NCBI GenBank assembly: GCA_965214635.1 | Contig: OZ243964.1 | Coordinates: 372,001-436,000 of the forward strand | Origin: Bin90 sp965214635 | GTDB taxonomy: Bacteria; Chloroflexota; Dehalococcoidia; Lucifugimonadales; JADFKI01 | DNA length: 64,000 nucleotides | Direction: 5' to 3' | Notes under the pieces: model-generated | Told to the model about the DNA's origin: nothing | Databases searched by the model: none | Seen by the model: the letters and a program-made list of their open reading frames with translations, nothing else | Translations under genes and position numbers: made by a program | In this document: in pieces, positions 37,703 to 46,112 of the stretch | Layout: the number at the start of each line of letters is the position of its first letter | Position numbering within the stretch: the first letter of the stretch is position 1

Positions 37703-37883
37703 ACCTGTTGCACTTACAGGTGATATACTTCACAATATGCTAACCTATCGGGGCGATTTGGATTTGGATAGGTTAATCGACAGCACCCTGTGCTATGTTC
37801 CCGAGTTCGGGTATTTGTGAAAAATGGAGTAAGTCGCCCGCGAACCGAGTTTGGCTTGCTATGTAACTTTTGGTGGAAAGTAA

Positions 37884-38888
37884 ATGAGTCCGTTCATCTC
37901 AATTCAGATTAGGTCGTTGATTGAGCACATCCGCCTGCTTGAGGCGTTCGTAACCACCCCGATTGGGCTGCACGCCGACATCAAGATGCTGCGGGAAGCG
38001 ATGCCGTTTGCCGATGCAGATGACCTACCCCGCGACCAACTGAGGAAGCGCCGAAATGACTATTCACGCCTGTCGGAAGATTCCCGCGATCTTGCGCTGA
38101 AAGTTGTTGCGTCGATGAACGCATCGCTGAATGTGATCGAATCTGTGCATCAAGATGGCGATGCTATTCTACTGCAGCCCAGCTGGATTCGCCGCGCACG
38201 AATGGTGCTGAACCGCACTCAGCAGCAAGTGTCTGGCGAAATCCGAGCCGATGTTGCCACACGCATCAAGGGACTTTATGTGATTGTCGATCCTGGGTCT
38301 ACTCGGGGCAGGGATGTGCTGAAAGTGGCTACCGAAGCATTGAGGGGTGGGGCGAATGTCATCCAGCTTCGGGACAAGACGCGCGACAAAGGCGAGGTGC
38401 TAGGCACGGCGCGCGGAATCAAGGCTGTCTGCGAGGCGTACAAAGCGCTCTTCATTGTCAATGACGATGCAGACCTTGCCGCTTCGTGCGGCGCACACGG
38501 GCTTCATGTGGGACAGTCCGACCTGCCGGTGCAGAAGGTGCGCAGCGTGTTAGCCACAAGCCAAATCGTAGGGCGCTCCAACAATGGCTTGACGGAAGCG
38601 CTCGAATCCCATCAACAAGGGGCAGACTACATAGCCGTGGGCGCAGTGTATCGCACAGCCACAATGGGCAAGATAGGACGAACCCCCTTAGGGATTGAGA
38701 CGATAAGCAAGGTCAAGTCTATGGTGTCGCAGCCCATAGTTGCGATTGGCGGCATCAGCGCCGAGAATATCGGTCAAGTAGCCCGCGCCGGGGCGGACTG
38801 CATCTGCGTTGTCAGCGCCGTTACCCACGCCGACGATCCCGCTGCCGCAGCATACGATCTGGTGAACCGCATCAACGCCGCCCGGTAG
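37884..38888 (+). CDS. thiE: thiamine-phosphate synthase ThiE with N-terminal helical extension
   Basis: The C-terminal ~205 residues are ThiE, which joins the pyrimidine and thiazole moieties of thiamine. They start KGLYVIVDPGSTRGRDV, then NVIQLRDKTRDKGE, FIVNDDADLAASCGAHGLHVGQSDLP, GADYIAVGAVYRTATM and the phosphate-binding VAIGGISAENI. The family is usually about 210 residues; here about 130 extra residues precede it, mainly helical (SLIEHIRLLEAFVTTP and DQLRKRRNDYSRLSEDSRDLALKVV). The extension resembles the N-terminal domain seen on some cyanobacterial and Chloroflexota ThiE proteins. The ATG at 37884 has GGTGGA upstream. No THI-box pattern is apparent before it. Confidence 0.9.
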   Translation: MSPFISIQIRSLIEHIRLLEAFVTTPIGLHADIKMLREAMPFADADDLPRDQLRKRRNDYSRLSEDSRDLALKVVASMNASLNVIESVHQDGDAILLQPSWIRRARMVLNRTQQQVSGEIRADVATRIKGLYVIVDPGSTRGRDVLKVATEALRGGANVIQLRDKTRDKGEVLGTARGIKAVCEAYKALFIVNDDADLAASCGAHGLHVGQSDLPVQKVRSVLATSQIVGRSNNGLTEALESHQQGADYIAVGAVYRTATMGKIGRTPLGIETISKVKSMVSQPIVAIGGISAENIGQVARAGADCICVVSAVTHADDPAAAAYDLVNRINAAR

Positions 38889-39028
38889 CATGATGCTTCG
38901 CCGCCGCGCTAGTGCTCACAGAAACGGTGCATGGGTGCATGTCATTGGGCCGGCTATGTTTTTGAGGGGCGACAAGGCTGGCAATTGGCGAGGGAAGGGC
39001 TGCTTTCTCTCAATGTCTGCGTGAGGAC

Positions 39029-39137
39029 ACTTGCCTTATCAAACTTGACCGGCAAGTTACCATTGTGTTAAGTTTTTTGACGAAAATGTTCTGCGATTGC
39101 TGACATAAGGTCTCCCTGTATAGGGAGACTATTTTTT
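39029..39137 (+). promoter_or_regulatory. putative attenuator leader of hppA
   Basis: The 274-base leader region before hppA has two competing stems. ACTTGCC (39029-39035) can pair with GGCAAGT (39051-39057), while AACTTG (39042-39047) can pair with CAAGTT (39053-39058). Next comes a perfect 8-bp stem GTCTCCCT/AGGGAGAC (39110-39117 and 39122-39129) followed by TATTTTTT, an intrinsic terminator ending only about 25 bases before the hppA start. This arrangement suggests premature termination controlling hppA, though it may simply end upstream transcription. Confidence 0.5.
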
Positions 39138-39162
39138 ATGATGTTCTACGATGGAGGTTAAC

Positions 39163-41199
39163 TTGGAGATAATACTCATCGCCGTGGCTGCGGGCATTGT
39201 GGCGCTCGCATTTGCGCTATATCTGGCGTGGAATGTGATGCAGCAAGATCAAGGCAGCGAGGAAATCAGGTTCATCGGGCGTGCCATACAGGAAGGCGCT
39301 ATGGCGTTCTTGACGCGTGAATACACGCTGTTAGCGGTGTTCGTGGTCGTGGTAGCGATTATCTTGGCGGTGTTCATAGACTTTGACATCACCGGGCGCA
39401 TAGGCGAGAACAATGGGTTTCCGTCCACCGCAATAGCGTATCTCATCGGCGCTATAGGCTCCGGGCTTGCGGGCTTTATCGGGATGAACATAGCGGTGCG
39501 CGCCAACACCCGAACCGCAGTCAAGGCGCAGCAGGGATTGAACCCGGCGCTGCGTGTGGCATTCAACAGCGGCACAGTGATGGGAATATCCGTCGTTGGC
39601 ATTGGGCTGATAGGCGTGTCCCTCCTGTACCTCCTGTTCAGGGACATACACATCGTTGCGGGCTTCGGCTTTGGAGCGTCATCCATCGCTCTTTTCGCTC
39701 GTGTGGGCGGAGGCATATACACGAAAGCCGCCGATGTGGGCGCAGACCTTGTGGGCAAGGTGGAGCAGGGTATCCCCGAGGATGACCCGCGCAATCCCGC
39801 AACTGTCGCCGACAATGTGGGCGACAATGTGGGCGATGTGGCAGGCATGGGCGCAGACCTGTTCGAGAGCTATGTAGGTTCAATCATCGCCACAATCGCG
39901 TTGGGTGCGGTTGGCGCTGCTGCCCTGAGTCTGGCTTCCCCGAAAGGGTTCGACGCATCGCTGTTCATGCTGCCGATACTCGTCGCCGCTATCGGCATCT
40001 TCGCTTCCATACTAGGGACATTTCTTGTCCGCACTGGCGAAAACGCAGACATGGGCAGGCTTCTGTGGTCGCTGCGAACCGGTATCTTGGCGGCGGGACT
40101 GCTTGTGTTGATAGGCACTGGGGTTGCGATAGCCGTTCTGGGGCTGGACTTTAGGCTCTTTTGGGTGGTGCTAATCGGGCTTGTAGCCGGACAGATTATC
40201 GGCACATCGTCGGAGTACTACACATCGTTCGAGTTCAACCCTACCAAGAGACTTGCCGAACAAGCCGAAACTGGGCCCGCAACGGTTATCATTGGCGGGC
40301 TTGGCTTGGGAATGCTCAGCACCCTGATACCGGGGCTGGTGGTGGTGGCAGCGATGGGGCTGACCTACTGGATAGCCGGCACATACGGCGTTGCGCTTGC
40401 GGCGGTCGGGATGCTGTCCACGCTAGGCATAACGCTTGCGACAGACGCCTATGGCCCGGTGGCAGACAACGCCGGAGGCATCGCGGAGCAGGCTCATCTA
40501 GACCCGGAGGTGCGCGAACGCACGGACGCCCTCGACTCGCTTGGCAACACCACTGCTGCTACGGGGAAGGGCTTCGCCATCGGCTCAGCGGTGCTGACTG
40601 CGCTTGCGCTAATGGCGGCGTATTCGCAAGTGGTAGATGTGAAGGCGTTCGATCTGCTTAACATCAATGTGCTGATGGGGCTTATCCTCGGGGCGACGAT
40701 GCCGTTCCTGTTTGCGGCGCTCACGATGCAAGCCGTTGGCAGAGCCGCAAATGCTATGGTGCAAGAGGTGCGCCGTCAGTTCCGCGAAATCACTGGCTTG
40801 CTGGAAGGCACGGCGAACGCCGACTACGCTCGCGCCGTGGCAATCAGCACCAACGGGGCGATGCGCGAGATGGTGTTGCCCGGTCTGCTGGCGGTAATCG
40901 TGCCCGTTGTGGTCGGAGCGGTGCTTGGAGCGGCTGCGCTTGGCGGGCTGCTCATTGGCGCAATCGCCACTGGCTTCCTGCTCGCCATCATGATGGCTAA
41001 CGCCGGCGGCTCTTGGGACAACGCAAAGAAGTACATAGAAGCCGGCAATCTGGGCGGGAAAGGGTCAGACAACCACGCTGCCGCCGTAGTGGGCGACACC
41101 GTGGGCGATCCGTTTAAGGACACATCCGGCCCTGCGCTGAACATCCTTATCAAGCTGATGTCCATCGTTGCGCTGGTGTTCGCACCGCTGTTCATATAG
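39163..41199 (+). CDS. hppA: membrane-bound proton/sodium-translocating pyrophosphatase
   Basis: This 678-residue integral membrane pump hydrolyses pyrophosphate and moves H+ or Na+ outward. About 16 hydrophobic helices are visible. The substrate site has DVGADLVGKVEQGIPEDDPRNPATVAD and NVGDNVGDVAGMGADLFESY; the second half has TDAYGPVADNAGG and VVGDTVGDPFKDTSGPALN. The segment GNTTAATGKGFAIGSA has Ala and Gly at the positions that mark the K+-dependent class; the transported ion is uncertain. I choose the TTG at 39163, since GGAGG (39153-39157) is 5 bases upstream. The ATG at 39151 contains that site within its own codons and has no ribosome-binding sequence. Confidence 0.93.
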   Translation: MEIILIAVAAGIVALAFALYLAWNVMQQDQGSEEIRFIGRAIQEGAMAFLTREYTLLAVFVVVVAIILAVFIDFDITGRIGENNGFPSTAIAYLIGAIGSGLAGFIGMNIAVRANTRTAVKAQQGLNPALRVAFNSGTVMGISVVGIGLIGVSLLYLLFRDIHIVAGFGFGASSIALFARVGGGIYTKAADVGADLVGKVEQGIPEDDPRNPATVADNVGDNVGDVAGMGADLFESYVGSIIATIALGAVGAAALSLASPKGFDASLFMLPILVAAIGIFASILGTFLVRTGENADMGRLLWSLRTGILAAGLLVLIGTGVAIAVLGLDFRLFWVVLIGLVAGQIIGTSSEYYTSFEFNPTKRLAEQAETGPATVIIGGLGLGMLSTLIPGLVVVAAMGLTYWIAGTYGVALAAVGMLSTLGITLATDAYGPVADNAGGIAEQAHLDPEVRERTDALDSLGNTTAATGKGFAIGSAVLTALALMAAYSQVVDVKAFDLLNINVLMGLILGATMPFLFAALTMQAVGRAANAMVQEVRRQFREITGLLEGTANADYARAVAISTNGAMREMVLPGLLAVIVPVVVGAVLGAAALGGLLIGAIATGFLLAIMMANAGGSWDNAKKYIEAGNLGGKGSDNHAAAVVGDTVGDPFKDTSGPALNILIKLMSIVALVFAPLFI

Positions 41200-41218
41200 C
41201 CCACAAGGTAGGGCTTCA

Positions 41219-41254
41219 AAGAGCGGGTGGAGCTACGATGCTTCGCCCGCTCTT
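41219..41254 (+). terminator. stem-loop after hppA
   Basis: A perfect 9-bp inverted repeat (AAGAGCGGG at 41219-41227, CCCGCTCTT at 41246-41254) follows the hppA stop by 19 bases. A short T pair then GCG follows, so the T-run is weak. Confidence 0.55.
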
Positions 41255-41369
41255 GCGTTGAAGTGGTGGAGATGCACATATGCGCATCGACTTTCTAATG
41301 TCGGCTGTGCGGCTGTGCTACAATAGATTTGCAGGCTCGTGCGGCTGTGCTCGTTTTCATGCGGATGCT

Positions 41370-41455
41370 GCCGAGGTGGCGGAATGGTAGACGCGGCGGA
41401 CTTAAAATCCGCTTCTCGAGAGAGAGTGGGGGTTCGAGTCCCTTCCTCGGCACCA
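41370..41455 (+). tRNA. tRNA-Leu(TAA)
   Basis: The acceptor stem GCCGAGG (41370-41376) pairs with CCTCGGC (41445-41451). The anticodon stem is GCGGA/TCCGC with loop CTTAAAA, giving anticodon TAA at 41403-41405. A variable arm (CTTCTCGAGAGAGAG) of the long class II type and the T-loop GGTTCGAGTCC are present, as expected for leucine. The CCA end (41453-41455) is encoded. A TACAAT hexamer lies upstream at 41319-41324. Confidence 0.95.
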
Positions 41456-41495
41456 CATCACCATTTAAATATATCGAGTGCACCACATGCATCGA

Positions 41496-42287
41496 ATGTA
41501 CGACGACTTCGCTCATCTTTGGCAGCTCATAAGCCATCACTCCGACTACGAAGTAGAGGCAAAATACTGGCGTGATGCGCTGAGCGCCAAACTTGGTGAG
41601 GGACGGCATCGCATCTTGGAGTTGGGCGTTGGTGGTGGCAACAACCTGCACCATATCCTGTATCCCGGCTGCTCCGTTCCACGCTCACCGGATGTCGATT
41701 GCACCTGCGCTCAGGCTGAACCAGACCACGACGCTTACGCCGTCGATCTGTCCGACAAGATGCTCGCAAACTCGCGCGCGCTCAATCCCACCGTACAGCA
41801 CCGTTTGGGCGATATGCGGAGCGTCCGGTTGGGTGAGCGCTTTGATGCCGTGCTCATCCACGATGCGGTGTGCTACCTGATGAGCGAGGATGACATACGG
41901 GCTACGCTGCGGACGGCACGGGCGCACTTGTCAGCGGGCGGCGTGCTGATAATGGCACCCGACTGGTTCACAGAGACCTATCCCGGCACGCAAATATCAG
42001 CGCGCGTGAGACGGGATGCATCGCCCGAGTTCGGTTCCGTGGAGTTCGACCACGACCCTAACCCAGACGACAACGCCCTCGAATCCGTGTTCATATACTT
42101 CATAAAGAACGCTGACGGCAGTGTGCGTGTCGAGGAAGATCGCCACATTACCGGCATCTTTTCCATCCACACTTGGCTGTCGCTGATGGAGGACGAGGGC
42201 TTCAGCGCCGAAAGGCTGCCGTATCCGGTGCATGAGGATGGGAGCGACGGCTACTTGCTCGTGGGCGTGATGCGCGCCTTGCGCTGA
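41496..42287 (+). CDS. SAM-dependent class I methyltransferase
   Basis: The 263-residue protein has the SAM-binding glycine motif ILELGVGGGNNLHHIL, the DLSDKMLANSRALNP motif II region, and RFDAVLIHDAVCYLM followed by LSAGGVLIMAPDWF. The substrate is not evident from sequence. An insert of about 20 residues with prolines and cysteines (YPGCSVPRSPDVDCTCAQAE) sits after motif I. I choose the ATG at 41496, giving MYDDFAHLWQLIS, which resembles relatives; a GTG at 41478 and an ATG at 41487 are alternatives, and no clear ribosome-binding site is seen. It starts 41 bases after tRNA-Leu. Confidence 0.85.
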   Translation: MYDDFAHLWQLISHHSDYEVEAKYWRDALSAKLGEGRHRILELGVGGGNNLHHILYPGCSVPRSPDVDCTCAQAEPDHDAYAVDLSDKMLANSRALNPTVQHRLGDMRSVRLGERFDAVLIHDAVCYLMSEDDIRATLRTARAHLSAGGVLIMAPDWFTETYPGTQISARVRRDASPEFGSVEFDHDPNPDDNALESVFIYFIKNADGSVRVEEDRHITGIFSIHTWLSLMEDEGFSAERLPYPVHEDGSDGYLLVGVMRALR

Positions 42288-42298
42288 AACTCCACGCC

Positions 42299-43048
42299 CT
42301 ATTGTGCGATGAAACCGCCGTCGATTACTAGTTCCGTCCCGGTGATGAACGAAGCCTCGTCCGACGCCAAGAACAGCACCCCGTAGGCGACCTCGATAGG
42401 CTCTCCGGCTCGGCGCAGCGGGGTCAGGCGGATCTGTGTCTCGCGCGCTGCGGGACTCACCGCTGCTGTGCGCATAGGCGGCATAAACCCGGGATGCACC
42501 GAGTTAACGCGTATGCCCTCCGGGCCATACCGTACTGCCATCACCTTCGTGAAGATGTGGACAGCCGCTTTGGATGCGGCATATGCGGGATGCTGTAACC
42601 CCTCACTCCCAATGAAGCTTGCGATGGATGCGATGTTCACGATTGAGCCGCCGCCCGCCGTTCGCATATGCTTAATCGCATGCTCTGTTCCCAAATACAC
42701 CCCCATCGCATTCACATCCATAATCCATTTCCAGCCATCGATGTTCACAGTGCCCGCATCTTGCGAGGTGTTCACGCCGGCGTTGTTCACGAGGATGTCC
42801 AGACCGCCATAGCGCGCGATGGTTTCACTGATGAGGTTTTCCCAGTCGGATTCGCTGGTAACATCGGTGCGGATGTAGCAGGCAGCGCCACCCGCATCGG
42901 CTATTTCGGCTGCCACCTGCTGCGCCTGCTCGTCCAACATATCGGCAATCACCACATTAGCGCCCTCTCGCGCAAACAGCAGCGCTTCCTCAGCGCCCAT
43001 GCCGCTCGCCGCCCCGGTGATGATTGCCGTCTTGCCCTTAAGTCGCAT
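42299..43048 (-). CDS. short-chain dehydrogenase/reductase (classical)
   Basis: The 249-residue protein is a classical SDR. The NAD(P) motif is TAIITGAASGMGAEEALLFAREGA, the structural NNAG motif is in LDILVNNAGVNTS, the active-site Ser is in SIVNIASIASFIG, and YxxxK appears in HPAYAASKAAVHIF. The reaction could be on a sugar, steroid-like or hydroxy-acid substrate. The ATG at 43048 has GGAGAG upstream; the ORF-extended start at 43105 adds non-conserved residues. It converges on the methyltransferase gene with 11 bases between stops. Confidence 0.9.
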   Translation of the reverse strand: MRLKGKTAIITGAASGMGAEEALLFAREGANVVIADMLDEQAQQVAAEIADAGGAACYIRTDVTSESDWENLISETIARYGGLDILVNNAGVNTSQDAGTVNIDGWKWIMDVNAMGVYLGTEHAIKHMRTAGGGSIVNIASIASFIGSEGLQHPAYAASKAAVHIFTKVMAVRYGPEGIRVNSVHPGFMPPMRTAAVSPAARETQIRLTPLRRAGEPIEVAYGVLFLASDEASFITGTELVIDGGFIAQ

Positions 43049-43273
43049 CTTCTCTCTCCAAATCTCTTCGACGCTATGTTGTGGGTCATTGCGTCGGCGC
43101 TTCAATTGCTCTCATTCGTTCATGCCAAGCCATTCGCCCGTCTCTAGTTACTGCATGTGGGCTATTGTATATGCTGCACAACAGAGTGCAAATGCAGTTT
43201 GAACGATTCCCATGCTTCATTGGGGAGAGGGGTTTTCCCGCCGTTGATTGAGAATACCCTAATCAAGTCGGTG

Positions 43274-43302
43274 TTTACGCAAGTGGTGATTAGCGCTATA
43301 AT
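43274..43302 (+). promoter_or_regulatory. sigma70-type promoter
   Basis: TTTACG (43274-43279), a 17-base spacer and a perfect TATAAT (43297-43302) lie 44 bases before the ATG of the duplicated-domain gene at 43347. Confidence 0.6.
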
Positions 43303-43346
43303 CGCAGCAAGAGACACTGGGGATGATGAACGACGGAGGTTTCGTT

Positions 43347-44138
43347 ATGGCTGAACGAGGCGATGTGATTATCGGAGAGGGCAGCATCAAGTTCGGATTG
43401 GAGTATCGCGATCTGCTGTCCGACCAAGGCGTGTGCCTGCATGCGCTGGGCGAGGTAGATGGCGAAGAGGTTGAGCTGCTGCGGTTCGACTGCTTTGACC
43501 ACGAACCGCACTACCACTACGGCCCGGAAAAGCGCAACACCCGCTTGATGCTGGACAAGACGACTGAGGGCGATTCGCTCGACTGGACGCTCAACCAGCT
43601 CAATGAGAATCTGCCGGCGATGGTGCGCCGCGCGGGATATGAGGATCTGGCTGACAGCATCGACATGGACGCCCTGCGCCCCGCACTAGATGAACTCACA
43701 ACTACTGCTAAGCAGATGGCGCGCGACGGACGCCGCATCGTCTTCCACGACCGCGGCGACGCCATCGTCGAAGCCGGTCCCGTCCGCTTCGGCATCGAGT
43801 TCCGCGAACTCGCCAATGACCGCGGCGTTGCAATCCATGTGCTGGGCGATGTGGGCAGCGAGGAGCTGGAACTGCTCACATTCGACTGCTTCGAGCGTGC
43901 GCCGCACTACCACTATGGCCCGCGCGCCAAGAACCAGCGCCTCTACCTAGACACCACCGCAACGCCTGACCCGCTAGACTGGGCGCTGAACCTGTTTAAG
44001 GGCGGGAAGCTAGCGCCTATGCTAGAGCGCGCCGGCTATGCGGACCACGCCGCGCGCCTGAACCCCGCTGTGCTTGCGGAGAAGGTCGCCGAAGTGGAGG
44101 CAATCGCCGTGGAAATGCAGACGGACAATGCCAAGTAG
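43347..44138 (+). CDS. protein with two copies of a DUF7700-like domain
   Basis: This 263-residue soluble protein consists of two homologous halves of about 105 residues, 5-100 and 135-235. Each contains VII/AIV, GLEYRDL or GIEFREL, LLSDQGVCLHALGEV or LANDRGVAIHVLGDV, FDCF and the invariant PHYHYGP. The two His-x-His motifs could bind metal. Each ends in a short helical tail (MVRRAGYEDLADSID, MLERAGYADHAARLN). The family has no known function. The ATG at 43347 is chosen over 43323 because GGAGG lies 7 bases before it. It appears to be a single-gene unit. Confidence 0.7.
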   Translation: MAERGDVIIGEGSIKFGLEYRDLLSDQGVCLHALGEVDGEEVELLRFDCFDHEPHYHYGPEKRNTRLMLDKTTEGDSLDWTLNQLNENLPAMVRRAGYEDLADSIDMDALRPALDELTTTAKQMARDGRRIVFHDRGDAIVEAGPVRFGIEFRELANDRGVAIHVLGDVGSEELELLTFDCFERAPHYHYGPRAKNQRLYLDTTATPDPLDWALNLFKGGKLAPMLERAGYADHAARLNPAVLAEKVAEVEAIAVEMQTDNAK

Positions 44139-44162
44139 GGCAGCATACGCCCACAGCACACC

Positions 44163-44205
44163 GCAGCCCTGAACGCTCGGCGCTTGTCGCCCAGCACAGG
44201 GCTGC
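44163..44205 (+). terminator. stem-loop after the duplicated-domain gene
   Basis: A perfect 9-bp inverted repeat (GCAGCCCTG at 44163-44171, CAGGGCTGC at 44197-44205) starts 24 bases after the stop codon. The loop itself contains a smaller GC stem. No T-run follows. Confidence 0.4.
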
Positions 44206-44367
44206 GCCTGCAATTGTAGACCTAAACTGATTGTGCATTCCTGCCAAACCTGATACGGTAATTATGTGTATATTCACCCCTAACTCGATTATGCAAGCCT
44301 TGCATATCGCAAGCGCATTGTAGTGGCATAATTTGCAGGATATTAATCGTTGTACGAGAGCGAATGA

Positions 44368-44691
44368 ATGAAGCGAACTCTACTGACTCTAGCGTTGTTG
44401 ACCTGCGGATTGATGGCATGTCTGCCTAATGTGTCCACCGAATTATCTGAACCCGAAGCGCGTGCCCTCATCGAGCGCGAAGTGCTGAACATTTGCGGCG
44501 GCAAGAGCAACACCATCATCGCCAATCTGCTGAGCTCAGTAGAGGTTGCTGAGCCGGTCGCCACGCGCGACAATTGGATTTTCACCTTGGCAGCACCCGG
44601 CGAAACAGGAACCCTTGAGACCTATGTGTTCCCGTCCAAGATAGTCTCCGGGCCGTTCATCATTCATCTCCAAACCGATACTTGCAAATAG
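44368..44691 (+). CDS. small putative lipoprotein of unknown function
   Basis: The 107-residue protein starts with a lipoprotein signal peptide: MKRTLLTLALLTCGLMAC has a positively charged end, a hydrophobic core and a lipobox with the lipidated cysteine at residue 18. The mature part (SEPEARALIEREVLNICGG, then WIFTLAAPGETGTLETYVF) has two cysteines that could form a disulfide. I do not recognise a family. The gene's last bases lie within the first copy of a direct repeat whose second copy is beyond the insertion sequence. It sits 97 bases upstream of that element. Confidence 0.65.
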   Translation: MKRTLLTLALLTCGLMACLPNVSTELSEPEARALIEREVLNICGGKSNTIIANLLSSVEVAEPVATRDNWIFTLAAPGETGTLETYVFPSKIVSGPFIIHLQTDTCK

Positions 44692-44780
44692 TTCCCCCGT
44701 TGCGCATAGCCCACTACGCATGGACAGAGCAGCGTTTCACTTCGTCTGACACCGCATCAGGATGCAGATTGAAACGATAA
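44677..44780 (+). repeat. direct repeat copy A (left of the insertion sequence)
   Basis: This ~104-base segment shares its first 20 bases (gatacttgcaaatagttccc) and its last ~52 bases (44729-44780) with copy B at 45865-45956; the middle has diverged and differs in length. It includes the last five codons of the lipoprotein gene. The 52-base core is bounded by CGTTTCA and TGAAACG, so it can fold as a hairpin. Confidence 0.8.
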
Positions 44781-44788
44781 GTTCCGCA

Positions 44789-45854
44789 GATAGCGTTTCC
44801 ATTCAGGTGGTCGAGTTGTAGAATGAGGCATAAGCCATCATCAGAGGGGGTAACCGAATGGGTATGCTATACCGACTGGAAGAGCAAGCAGAAAAGACCG
44901 TTACACAGGAAATACAAGACACACTTCAAGATGCGCTGATGCTCTACAAGCCGATGTGCAAAGCCTGCGACCTAGCGATGGCACGCCATCACAGCTATCG
45001 TCGCACACTCATCACCAAGTATGGCGCAGTGAACTTGGCAATGCCCGTGTTCAGATGCGGGAAGTGCGGAGATATGCAGAGCGGTATGGAGCTAGTGGGC
45101 GATGTGGAGCGCCGCAAGTCGTACTCAAAAAAACGCGCGAAGAGGCGGTGAGACTGGCGGCGATGGGGTTGAGTTACGCCAAGGTTGGAGAGATGTATGG
45201 GTTCGCCAAGAGCACCTTGTGCAAGTGGATCAAGCAGGAGAAGTTGGAGCGACCTGAGCTGAAAGGTGATGTGGCGGAGATGGATGGAGTGTGGGTGGGT
45301 GTTCGTCGTGGGAAGCAGGAATTGAAGGTGTTCCGGGATGACAAAGGCGGTGTAATGGCGTCGTTCGGGAGTTGGGAAGACACGCTGACCGAAGCCTATA
45401 AGCGAGGAGTAAGGCAGCCTGCCCACCTAGTGAGCGATGGGGACAGAGCGATAGCAGAGGCCATAGGAATGGTCTATGGCAGAGGCACAGCCCATCAGCT
45501 ATGCCAGTTCCATCTGCTTCGGGAGTACAGGCGCAAGGTAGGCGAGGTGGGCTGGGACGAAGCCAAAGAGTTGCTGATGTCAGAAGACTTGTCTGAGGCA
45601 AGGAAATTGGCTTCTCGGATAGTGAAGTTGACGGGTGGTCGTGGGTTGATGTGGTGCAAGAAGGCGCTGGTTAAGGGATTGGCGCATCTGGGTACTGGTC
45701 AGTTTAGATACAAGACCACATCTCGGTTGGAGCGGTTTCAGCGAGAGATAAGGCGTCGGGAGCGAATGGGCACAGCGTGGACGCCTCACAACCTGTTGGT
45801 ACTACTGCAACGCAGGGGGCTTCTGTCTTCGACCACCTGAATGGAAACGCTACC
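44789..45854 (+). mobile_element. complete insertion sequence with 26-bp inverted repeats and 8-bp target duplication
   Basis: The element is 1066 bp. Its ends are imperfect inverted repeats of 26 bases (44789-44814 and 45829-45854) that match at 25 positions. The outer bases are GA on the left and GG (read inward) on the right. GTTCCGCA flanks it on both sides (44781-44788 and 45855-45862) as an 8-base target-site duplication. The single transposase is read through a -1 frameshift. The 8-bp duplication and the transposase motifs suggest a mutator/IS256-like or related family; naming it requires a database match. Intact ends and duplication suggest recent insertion and possible mobility. Confidence 0.9.
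44858..45840 (+). CDS. transposase made by programmed -1 frameshifting
   Basis: The first frame (44858-45151, 97 codons) encodes a zinc-finger-like N-terminus (CKAC and CGKC pairs). At 45127-45133 it contains the slippery heptamer A AAA AAA in the right phase. A -1 slip there continues into the second frame with KKTREEAVRLAAMGLSYAKV, an HTH domain, and a DDE-type core. That core has D in AEMDGVWVGVRRG, D in HLVSDGDRAIAEAI, and E in the mutator-like TTSRLERFQREIRRRERMG. The fused product is 327 residues. The unshifted product would be a 97-residue DNA-binding protein that may regulate transposition. The stop codon lies inside the right inverted repeat. Confidence 0.85.
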
Positions 45855-45864
45855 GTTCCGCAAT

Positions 45865-45956
45865 GATACTTGCAAATAGTTCCCGTACTGTGCATGATGA
45901 GTAGGGCAGCGTTTCACTTCGTCTGACACCGCATCAGATGCGGATTGAAACGATAA
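45865..45956 (+). repeat. direct repeat copy B (right of the insertion sequence)
   Basis: This 92-base segment is the second copy of the repeat at 44677-44780. It begins with the same 20 bases, including the end of the lipoprotein coding sequence, so it carries a vestige of that gene. Its core (45906-45956) contains a perfect CCGCATC/GATGCGG palindrome where copy A has an imperfect one. Confidence 0.8.
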
Positions 45957-46112
45957 ATTGTGATAGACCGGAACAATGGACGCCCTCCGTTCTTGTGGCA
46001 TACGCTTGTGCGTTCAAGACAGCGGGGGCTACAATCGCTCATTGTCGATTTGCTTGTGTAATCGCGCGCGCCTTGCTCAACCGCTACGGTAGATTATCCA
46101 CGCATCTCATTA

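Noticed and set aside
37703..37883. TPP riboswitch before thiE
   Set aside because: The conserved THI-box bases were not found; only a weak 6-bp hairpin is present.
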